A DNA stretch of 64,000 bases, from assembly GCA_013400115.1 (NCBI GenBank), contig VXBP01004157.1, positions 149,169-213,168 on the forward strand, given 5' to 3'. A program made the translations under genes and the position numbers. The stretch's first letter is position 1. Each line of letters opens with the position of its first letter. This document shows positions 61,001 to 64,000 of the stretch, one piece after another. The DNA is from Rhinopomastus cyanomelas (taxonomy: Eukaryota; Chordata; Aves; Bucerotiformes; Rhinopomastidae). The notes under the pieces are model-generated. The model saw only the letters and a program-made list of their open reading frames with translations. It made no database searches and was not told the origin of the DNA.

Positions 61001-62030
61001 TCCTCATCAGATTGATTCTCCAGGCCCTTTCCCAGCTTTGTTGCCCTCCTCTGCCCTCACTCCAGCATCTTGTACTGAGGTGCCCAAAACTGGACCCAGT
61101 ACTAAAGGTGCAGCCTTGCCAGTGCTGAACACAGTGGGGCGATAACCTCCCTACTCCTGCTAGCCACACTACTATTTCTAATACAGGCCAGGGTGCCATT
61201 GGCCTTCTTGGCCACCTGGGCACACTGCTGGCTCATATTCATCTTCCTGTCAATTAGAACCCCCAGGTCTCTCTCTGCCAGAGGGCTCTCCAGCTACACC
61301 TCCCCAAGCCTGTAGCGTTGCAGGGGGTTGTGGCCCAAGTGCAGGACCTGGCACTTGGTCTTATTGAGGCTCCTGCCATTAACATTGGTCCATTGCTCCA
61401 ATCTAGCCAAGTCTCTCAGAAGACCCTCCCTACCCTCTTGCAGATGAACACTCCCACCTAACCTGGTGTCATCTGCAAACTTATTAGCTCTGTGCAGTTC
61501 TGCTCTGGGTGGTCGATGTTAGTGACCAGGCAGTACCTGCCAGTGGGCTCGGAGGTCCACGGTGCATTCCAGTGTCCCTATGAAGCCATAACCCTCTGTG
61601 TGTGATGCCTGCCTCATGACCTCTGGGCATGCAGTCTGCTCCTCACGCCTCTTCCTTCTGTTGCCTGATTGAAGAAAAGGAACCATGTCCTGACTCCCAA
61701 TGTCTCCTCTGTTTCTGGCCGTTGTAGGGGGAGGACTGTCTCGTGGTGCGTGTCCCGGGCTGAGCGGTAAAGCTGCAGGACTAACAGCCCGCACTGCTGG
61801 CAAGGAGGTCACGCATGAGCCCTCCCAGCCTGTCTTTGACACGGGTGCTTTGCTAAACTTCTGCGCTGAGCTTGGTAGAGACTCCCTGCCCAGTAGCCCT
61901 GACAAACTGGGCAGTGCAGGAGAGCAGAACCTTGCCGTTAAGGCCACGCTCACGTCTGCACAACCAAACGTTGCTGCTAAGCAGGCAAGTAAGTCTGGAC
62001 TGGAGAAAGTGACCAAGAAGAAAGCTACAG
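30671..62030 (+). CDS. MYOM1: Myomesin-1, 5' part (17 coding exons, continues beyond window)
   Basis: Seventeen exons join with matching phases into an uninterrupted 2782-nt frame (about 927 residues), recognisably myomesin-1. The protein cross-links myosin filaments at the sarcomeric M-band and binds titin. Domains in order: low-complexity Ser/Ala/Tyr head and linker (1-250; the myosin-binding My1 region of the family), Ig My2 (about 263-365), Ig My3 (about 384-490), Fn3 My4 (about 497-600), My5 (625-725), My6 (728-825), then the EH segment (827-927). The missing C-terminal half (two Fn3 and five Ig domains, including the dimerisation domain My13) must lie to the right. Start: MSLPFYQ at 30671 is the conserved N-terminus; an ATG directly before it (30668) could add one Met. 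Neighbours MYL12A and MYL12B are on the opposite strand. Predicted expression: heart and skeletal muscle. Confidence 0.95.
31075..31815. other. MYOM1 intron 2, first part
   Basis: No repeat or exon recognised. Confidence 0.4.
31820..32405 (-). mobile_element. CR1 fragment in MYOM1 intron 2
   Basis: Reverse-complement copy: CACAGAACATCTGAAAGCTC to GAGAACCTCTCTTCATCTGC and CCACCCCAGGATGCCACTGG. Confidence 0.87.
33230..33408 (+). mobile_element. CR1 3'-end fragment in MYOM1 intron 2
   Basis: GACACTGGAATGGGCTGCTG, GTTTAAAAGTTGCTTAGATG, ending GAGTGATTCTATGATC. Confidence 0.82.
34199..34446. repeat. 31-bp minisatellite with 62-bp higher-order unit
   Basis: Eight 31-bp units (the last degenerate) in MYOM1 intron 2. 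Two alternating variants, one with GCTCACAGGTAGAAA and one with GCTTGCAGGTAGAAG, form near-perfect 62-bp dimers starting at 34199, 34261, 34323 and 34385. It reads through as a repetitive peptide on the minus strand, which I regard as incidental. Confidence 0.9.
34447..34983. other. MYOM1 intron 2, last part
   Basis: Unique sequence up to the exon 3 acceptor; nothing else recognised. Confidence 0.4.
34984..35121 (+). CDS. MYOM1: MYOM1 exon 3 (residues 133-179)
   Basis: Acceptor TTCTTTCAG, donor CG|GTGGGT, phase 2 at both ends (138 nt, so skipping would keep the frame). Contains SPRAKRAKQNL and the VPIFTGR motif, aligned with human SPKPKRAKHSL and VPIFSGR. Confidence 0.93.
35265..36078 (+). 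mobile_element. CR1 fragment (long) in MYOM1 intron 3
   Basis: Plus-strand copy starting in the RT region (GGGACCTGGATAGGCTGGAG) and running to a TGATGTTCTGGGATTCTCTG tail; the frame 35486-35974 preserves much of the RT C-terminus. Confidence 0.87.
36080..37195. other. MYOM1 intron 3, non-repeat part
   Basis: No exon or repeat recognised. Confidence 0.4.
37198..37566 (-). mobile_element. CR1 fragment in MYOM1 intron 3
   Basis: Reverse-complement copy with an internal deletion near 37270 (CCTGCCACAGCA runs straight into CTCACTGGGAAGAAGTTCCT). Confidence 0.85.
37567..39110. other. MYOM1 intron 3, non-repeat part
   Basis: No exon or repeat family recognised in about 1.5 kb. Confidence 0.4.
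39115..39575 (+). mobile_element. CR1 fragment with internal deletion, MYOM1 intron 3
   Basis: Plus-strand copy in which AAGGAAAGGCTGAGGG joins directly to GTGACAGAGCCCTAG, losing about 180-200 nt found in other copies. Ends CCCTAATGTTCTATGATG. Confidence 0.85.
39829..40039 (+). CDS. MYOM1: MYOM1 exon 4 (residues 179-249)
   Basis: Acceptor CTCTTTCAG, donor AAG|GTAATA, phase 2 to 0. Encodes ISGITDTEEERIKESAAYVA, then a charged helix-like stretch. The KQSTAS hexad array present at this point in human MYOM1 is absent. Confidence 0.94.
40500..41050 (+). mobile_element. CR1 fragment in MYOM1 intron 4
   Basis: Plus-strand copy of the second main subfamily: GAATAAATCTGATGAGGAGA, GAGGAAGAAATTCTTCCTGG, ending GGTTCTATGATTCTATGAT. 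Confidence 0.87.
41055..41936. other. MYOM1 intron 4, AT-rich part
   Basis: AT-rich towards the 3' end; no exon or repeat recognised. Confidence 0.4.
41937..42094 (+). CDS. MYOM1: MYOM1 exon 5 (residues 250-302, first half of Ig My2)
   Basis: Acceptor TTTTCCAG, donor TG|GTGAGT. Encodes HAPEFVIEPRSHTIWEKENV and the Ig B-strand cysteine (FRCSVAGWPEPRVTW). Strongly conserved with human. Confidence 0.95.
42345..43310 (-). mobile_element. CR1 fragment (long, about 1 kb) in MYOM1 intron 5
   Basis: Reverse-complement copy from ATAGAACAGAATCATTCTGG into the RT domain; the minus frame 43057-43374 reads the FIND/LADNTKLGG region. Confidence 0.88.
43400..44485. other. MYOM1 intron 5, non-repeat part
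   Basis: No exon or repeat recognised. Confidence 0.4.
44500..44745 (+). mobile_element. CR1 fragment in MYOM1 intron 5
   Basis: GGAGCATCTTCCTGATGAGG to AATTTCTTCCCAGTGAAGGT; lacks the 3' tail. Confidence 0.8.
44868..44960 (+). CDS. MYOM1: MYOM1 exon 6 (residues 302-333, Ig My2 middle)
   Basis: Acceptor TCCATAG, donor CAG|GTAAGG, phase 2 at both ends (93 nt). Encodes YKNNVPIDVQTHPGKYIIES and the following strand. A CR1 copy begins within about 10 nt after the donor. Confidence 0.95.
44969..45045 (-). mobile_element. CR1 3'-end fragment right after MYOM1 exon 6
   Basis: Tail CACAGAATCACGGAACGTTA starts about 9 nt after the exon 6 donor. Confidence 0.8.
45468..45962 (-). mobile_element. CR1 fragment in MYOM1 intron 6
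   Basis: GTAATCACAGAGCACTGGGG to CTGGAACTGAGGGGCCCAGA; the minus frame 45546-45893 keeps the RT-end reading. Confidence 0.87.
46162..46280 (-). mobile_element. CR1 3'-end fragment in MYOM1 intron 6
   Basis: TTCACAGACTCCTAGAACAT to AACATATCCAAGCAGGTTTT. Confidence 0.8.
46528..46616 (+). CDS. MYOM1: MYOM1 exon 7 (residues 333-363, end of Ig My2)
   Basis: Acceptor GTTCCAG. Encodes CDFDDTAQYRASAMNVKGEI, the Ig F-strand Asp-x-Ala-x-Tyr motif. The donor chosen is A|GTAGGT at 46617, because it restores the RYKGE junction with the next exon; a later AG|GTTTGC would break the alignment. Confidence 0.92.
46737..46796 (+). CDS. MYOM1: MYOM1 exon 8 (60 nt, residues 363-383)
   Basis: Acceptor TGCCTAG. 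Encodes YKGELD followed by a poorly conserved linker rich in His, Ser and Leu. The donor is C|GTGAGT at 46797, which keeps phase 1 into the next exon. A second GTGAGT at 46757 inside the exon would give a 20-nt exon out of phase with exon 9. Confidence 0.82.
46850..47275 (-). mobile_element. CR1 fragment in MYOM1 intron 8
   Basis: CAGACCCACAGAATGTTAGG to CATCAGGGAGATGCTTCATT, between exons 8 and 9. Confidence 0.87.
47507..47671 (+). CDS. MYOM1: MYOM1 exon 9 (residues 383-438, Ig My3 first part)
   Basis: Acceptor CACACAG, donor G|GTGAGA, phase 1 at both ends. Encodes GVTPHGYASRFEISFVDKFD and the Ig cysteine in MSLGCTVVINP, then the tryptophan-containing C-strand AWYRNG. Confidence 0.94.
48152..48658 (-). 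mobile_element. CR1 fragment in MYOM1 intron 9
   Basis: ATCATAGAATCATTCAGGTT to TACTGAGGTGCCCAAAACTG, ending about 80 nt before exon 10. Confidence 0.88.
48737..48898 (+). CDS. MYOM1: MYOM1 exon 10 (residues 438-492, Ig My3 second part)
   Basis: Acceptor CTTCTAG, donor G|GTACAA, phase 1 at both ends (162 nt). Encodes WSGERASLTLTHANKEDEGL and the Ig F-strand YTLRV, ending at SSYVFVR. Confidence 0.94.
49486..49540. other. Assembly gap next to a G homopolymer
   Basis: Fifteen G bases (49486-49500) run into 40 unresolved bases (49501-49540). The true length is unknown; it lies in MYOM1 intron 10. Confidence 0.98.
49855..50215 (-). mobile_element. Diverged CR1 fragment in MYOM1 intron 10
   Basis: Older subfamily: CACCTCTCACCAGACTGGGG, CCTCAGCCCCATCCAACCTG, TCAGGGCCTCAGCACCCTCA, AGAATCTCCTCCTAAGACC. 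Confidence 0.7.
50525..51125 (-). mobile_element. CR1 fragment in MYOM1 intron 10
   Basis: GGTCACAGAATCATAGGATC to CTGATCTACCCCAGGATGCT. Confidence 0.87.
51564..51705 (+). CDS. MYOM1: MYOM1 exon 11 (residues 492-539, Fn3 My4 first half)
   Basis: Acceptor TCCCCAG, donor AG|GTCAGT. Encodes GAPGAPLDVQCLDANKDYVI and the Fn3 core tryptophan in VSWKQPAVDGG. Confidence 0.95.
51842..51925 (-). mobile_element. CR1 3'-end fragment, head to head with the next copy
   Basis: ATTCAGGTGGGGAAAGACCT, diverged tail, minus strand. Confidence 0.55.
51930..52486 (+). mobile_element. CR1 fragment in MYOM1 intron 11
   Basis: GTGATTGTCCCCCTGAACTC to CCTGAATGATTCTATGATTC. Confidence 0.88.
52490..53005. other. MYOM1 intron 11, non-repeat part
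   Basis: No exon or repeat recognised. Confidence 0.4.
53010..53500 (-). mobile_element. CR1 fragment (older subfamily) in MYOM1 intron 11
   Basis: AGAATCATAGAAGGACTTGG, CCTTCCAAGCCCATCCAGTC, ATCTCTTCCTTCTCTCCAGT and TCTTCTCCAGCTGAATCCCT. Confidence 0.72.
54065..54264 (+). CDS. MYOM1: MYOM1 exon 12 (residues 539-606, Fn3 My4 second half)
   Basis: Acceptor GTTTCAG, donor A|GTAAGA. Encodes FPVTGLIEGRSYIFRVRAVN and the linker RVSEPVAALDPADRARL. GC-rich relative to the flanking introns. Confidence 0.95.
54473..54491. other. C homopolymer with one unresolved base
   Basis: Eighteen C bases followed by N in MYOM1 intron 12, probably a join between contigs or an unresolved G/C tract. Confidence 0.95.
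54500..55205. other. MYOM1 intron 12, non-repeat part
   Basis: No exon or repeat recognised. Confidence 0.4.
55212..55268 (+). CDS. MYOM1: MYOM1 exon 13 (57 nt, residues 606-625, interdomain linker)
   Basis: Acceptor TTTCAG, donor G|GTAAAA, phase 1 at both ends. Encodes PSAPWTGQIIVTEEEP, the conserved My4-My5 linker. Confidence 0.94.
55639..55763 (+). CDS. MYOM1: MYOM1 exon 14 (residues 625-666, Fn3 My5 first half)
   Basis: Acceptor TTCTTCAG, donor AAG|GTAAGT, phase 0 exit. Encodes VPGPPTDLRVIEATKNYVVL and SWKPPGQRGHEGIMYFVEK. Confidence 0.95.
55770..56735. other. MYOM1 intron 14
   Basis: No repeat recognised. The last 460 nt are open in the exon 15 frame by chance. Confidence 0.45.
56739..56922 (+). 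CDS. MYOM1: MYOM1 exon 15 (residues 667-728, Fn3 My5 second half)
   Basis: Acceptor GCCTGCAG, donor G|GTGAGT. Encodes PVKSPRFAVFDLSEGKSYCF, RVRCCNSAGVGEPSEATEAT and the start of the My5-My6 linker. The intron upstream happens to be open in this frame for about 150 codons, which is not coding. Confidence 0.95.
57352..57424 (-). mobile_element. CR1 3'-end fragment in MYOM1 intron 15
   Basis: AATCACAGAACGTTAGGGAT to CCCCTCACCACAGC. Confidence 0.8.
57545..57868 (-). mobile_element. CR1 fragment, 3' part of an interrupted copy
   Basis: TATCATAGAATCATTCAGGT to CACTTTTATTCTCCAGACC; the CR1 then breaks off and appears to resume near 58168. Confidence 0.85.
57869..58167. other. About 300 bp of non-CR1 sequence inside a CR1 copy
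   Basis: Unrecognised GC-rich segment flanked by two parts of what looks like one minus-strand CR1. About 50-60 nt of CR1 body seem to be replaced. Confidence 0.5.
58168..58330 (-). mobile_element. CR1 fragment, 5' part of an interrupted copy
   Basis: ATGTCTCCCTCGTACTGAGG to AATCCAGGCCAGGATGCCAC, ending about 60 nt before exon 16. Confidence 0.82.
58392..58566 (+). CDS. MYOM1: MYOM1 exon 16 (residues 728-786, Fn3 My6 first half)
   Basis: Acceptor TTGCACAG, donor AG|GTAATG. Encodes IPKAPGRVMPTRNTDTSVVV, a TWTEPPDAKELVGYYIESS core and EPCNNNPVKG. Confidence 0.95.
58860..59225 (+). mobile_element. Diverged CR1 fragment in MYOM1 intron 16
   Basis: GACCTGAGAGTGCTGGCTGA, CCAGGTGGCCCAGAAGGCCA and GAAAGGCTGATGGGGAGAGG; older subfamily. 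Confidence 0.75.
59560..59720 (+). mobile_element. Diverged CR1 3'-end fragment in MYOM1 intron 16
   Basis: GATCTGAGGAAGAAATTCCT, GTTGTAGCTGCTCCATCCCT, CAGGTTGGATGGGGCTGTGG. Confidence 0.65.
59857..59978 (+). CDS. MYOM1: MYOM1 exon 17 (residues 786-827, Fn3 My6 second half)
   Basis: Acceptor GCTTCAG, donor G|GTAAGT. Encodes FICHGLTNGETYMFRVRAVN and AAGLSEFSRDSEPIEVKAAI, the end of My6. Confidence 0.95.
59985..60612. other. MYOM1 intron 17, non-repeat part
   Basis: No exon or repeat recognised. Confidence 0.4.
60615..61530 (-). mobile_element. CR1 fragment (long, about 0.9 kb) in MYOM1 intron 17
   Basis: CACAGAATCACTCTGGTTGA through TTGTACTGAGGTGCCCAAAA to CACCTAACCTGGTGTCATCT and the RT-proximal region; ends about 200 nt before the EH exon. 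Confidence 0.88.
61728..62030 (+). CDS. MYOM1: MYOM1 exon 18, EH-segment cassette (residues 827-928)
   Basis: 303 nt, phase 1 at both ends, so inclusion or skipping keeps the frame. It sits directly after My6, where the alternatively spliced EH segment of EH-myomesin is inserted between My6 and My7. Only the first residues (GGGLS against GGGVS) and the Lys-rich end resemble human; the middle is Pro/Ser/Ala/Lys-rich without a recognisable fold, as expected of this disordered, entropic-spring segment. In vertebrates inclusion marks embryonic heart and some slow fibres. Acceptor GTTGTAG, donor ACAG|GTGAGA. Confidence 0.85.
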
Positions 62031-62494
62031 GTGAGACTTAATAACATTAATGGGCTTCAGGGCTTGGGGCCACTGGCCTCAGACACTTGTAAGCTCTGCA
62101 GGGCCGTGCCCCAAGTGAACGCGCTCTGTCCTCTGCCAGACCATTGCACTCGACTCTCCCTGAGGATCGTCACGCACACTGCGGTGTCAGAGACCATGTC
62201 TACAACAAGCGGCTGCTGAGGGTGACCCCTACAAATCCATGTACTGAGTTACTAGGCTGTTTGATGACTCTTTAGTGCAGCCCAGGTACTCTGGTCTTTT
62301 TGCGTCCCTCCTGTAATTTGTCAGCGGGCCCTGGCCTGGGTCCATGTGGAGGAAACAAAGCCCCATTCTGCTGAGGCTGGGGGTCTGTGCTGTGTTAGGA
62401 TAGATGAAGATCCTTTGTGGCGCTCATCCTCTGGGACATGGTGCTGGATCTGGCTGGCAGCAGAGTGCCGTGGGGAGGGAAACCCTGGAGGTGA
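62031..62494. other. Start of the intron after the EH exon
   Basis: No exon recognised; the next expected MYOM1 exon (My7 start) is not found in the remaining 2 kb. Confidence 0.45.
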
Positions 62495-62495
62495 A

Positions 62496-62984
62496 GCACA
62501 AAATCATAGAACATTAGGGATCGAAATGGACCTTGAAAGATCAGCAGGATCCCCTAGATCCAGTTGCACGGGAACATGGCCTGGTGGGTTTGAAATGTCT
62601 CCAGAGAAGGAGACTCCACAACCTCCCTGGGCAGCCCCTTCCAGGGCTCTGTCACCCTCACTGGGAAGAAGTTCCTTCTCATACTGATGTGGAACCTCGT
62701 CTCTTCCAGCTGACACCCACTGCCCCTTGTGCTACCATTGGGTGCTCCCGAGCAGAGCCTGGCTCCATCCTCCTGACACATGCCTTTTCCATATTGATCA
62801 ACACTGATGGGGTCACCCCTCAGACTCCCTTTTTCTCCAAGCTCAAGGTTCACAGCTCCCTCAGCCTTTCCTCATCAGGGAGATGTTCCACTCCATCATC
62901 TCTGTGGCTCTGTGCTGGACTCTCTCCACTGTGTCCTCCTGAAATGGCCCCAGAACTAGACACAAGATTCCAGATGGGTTACAG
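62496..62984 (-). mobile_element. CR1 fragment after the EH exon
   Basis: AATCATAGAACATTAGGGAT to CCAGAACTAGACACAAGATT, minus strand. Confidence 0.87.
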
Positions 62985-63402
62985 AATCCCAGAACATTAG
63001 GCACTGGAAGGGACCTCAAAAGGTCATTTAGTCCAATCCCCCTGCCACAGCAGGATCACCTAGACCAAGTCACACAGGAANCATCCTCCTGACACATGCC
63101 TTTTCCATATTGATCAACACTGATGGGGTCACCCCTCAGACTCCCTTTTTCTCCAAGCTCAAGGTTCACAGCTCCCTCAGCCTTTCCTCATCAGGGAGAT
63201 GTTCCACTCCATCATCTCTGTGGCTCTGTGCTGGACTCTCTCCACTCTCTCTGTGTCCTCCTGAAATGGCCCCAGAACTAGACACAAGATTCCAGATGGG
63301 TTACAGAATCCCAGAACATTAGGCACTGGAAGGGACCTCAAAAGGTCATTTAGTCCAATCCCCCTGCCACAGCAGGATCACCTAGACCAAGTCACACAGG
63401 AA
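62766..63402. repeat. Direct duplication of about 315 bp separated by one N
   Basis: Copy 1 is 62766-63080 and copy 2 is 63082-63402. The near-identity and the single N between them suggest a contig-overlap artefact rather than a biological tandem duplication. Confidence 0.85.
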
Positions 63403-63440
63403 CATATCCAGGCAGGTTTTAAACATCTCCAGAGAGGGAG
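62985..63440 (-). mobile_element. Second CR1 tail and a repeated CR1 segment around a single N
   Basis: 62985-63080 is a CR1 tail. After N at 63081, bases 63082-63402 repeat 62766-63080 almost exactly (6 extra bases, CTCTCT-type). It then continues as a CR1 tail to about 63440. Confidence 0.85.
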
Positions 63441-64000
63441 ACTTCCCTGCTGCATGACACAGGATGTGAGCAGTGCTTCCCCACAAGATCCAGCAAGTGC
63501 TCTACAAGGAATTGGGTTGAGGCAGAGTTAATGGTTTCTGGTTCATTAAATATGACTTGAAAAAGGAGGACTATGCGCCACCTTTTTAATGTAAGTGCCA
63601 GCAGGTCTCCATTTCTGGCCAGTCTGCGGTGCCAGTGGTCAGCCTTCTTTCTGGGAAGGTAAGGTGGTGCAATGATGACATCTGCATGGCTGAGAAATGC
63701 AGAATCCAAAGGAAGAACCCCAAACATATCAAATCTGTCCTCAAAGGGATGAAAGTGGGTCCCTCTGAAAAAGGGAACCACAGTGGGTCTTGTGTGTGAG
63801 AAGGCATCTGATGTCAGCAAAACAAATCATTGCATCTCCAGGTTGTCTCCTTCTCCTGTAGCATCAGTCCTTCATTTATCACAGCATCAGTGTGAGTCCT
63901 AATCACGTCCCCCAGGGCTGCCATCGCAACACGGCCTTGCACTGCGAATCACCTTGCTTCGCGAAAACCAGATGCTACTGCCAGCTAATGCCTGTGCTCT
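63441..64000. other. Right end, MYOM1 intron, nothing recognised
   Basis: A 133-codon minus-strand frame (63419-63820) starts in unique sequence and ends in CR1; it shows no recognised family. No MYOM1 exon seen. Confidence 0.4.

Noticed and set aside
63419..63820. 133-codon minus-strand frame at the right edge
   Set aside because: No recognisable similarity; it ends in CR1 sequence and lies in a MYOM1 intron on the opposite strand.

Overview
The window is vertebrate nuclear DNA, almost certainly from a bird. It carries three multi-exon muscle and cytoskeleton genes with GT-AG introns and CpG-rich promoters. CR1 non-LTR retrotransposon fragments cover roughly a third of the sequence by my rough tally (about 50 copies, nearly all truncated at the 5' end and ending in the CR1 terminal ATTCTATG-type octamers). 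That CR1 load, dominated by one closely related subfamily, is far above the usual avian level and suggests a woodpecker-type (Piciformes) genome; the order is an inference, the bird call is firm.

Layout. 1-8.3 kb is intergenic and CR1-rich; it opens with a CR1 endonuclease fragment on the minus strand joined head-to-head to a CR1 reverse-transcriptase fragment on the plus strand. 8.3-14.3 kb is MYL12B (minus strand) and 16.8-23.4 kb is MYL12A (minus strand). Both encode the 20-kDa non-muscle/smooth-muscle myosin regulatory light chain; each has one non-coding exon in a CpG-rich promoter and three coding exons. Their coding sequences differ at one base in 519, and the short intron 2 is identical except for two indels, which points to recent gene conversion. 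From about 27.6 kb to beyond the right edge is MYOM1 (myomesin-1, plus strand): a predicted promoter and non-coding exon 1, then 17 coding exons for residues 1 to about 927. These cover the N-terminal head, two Ig domains, three fibronectin-III domains and the alternatively spliced EH segment. The remaining Fn3 and Ig domains lie outside the window. The order MYL12B-MYL12A-MYOM1, with MYOM1 divergent, matches the human 18p11.31 neighbourhood.

Functionally the three genes belong to the actomyosin and sarcomere system. The MYL12 products bind the neck of non-muscle/smooth-muscle myosin II and switch it on when phosphorylated at the Thr-Ser pair. Myomesin cross-links myosin filaments at the M-band and binds titin. 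I found no prokaryotic genes, CRISPR array, rRNA or tRNA, and no convincing new multi-gene system. The items most worth a second look are the MYL12 conversion tracts, the MYOM1 promoter and its unusual head repeats, the symmetric EH cassette exon, a 31/62-bp minisatellite, two unexplained open frames (near 11.5-11.9 kb and 15.4-16.1 kb), and an apparent assembly duplication at 62.8-63.4 kb.
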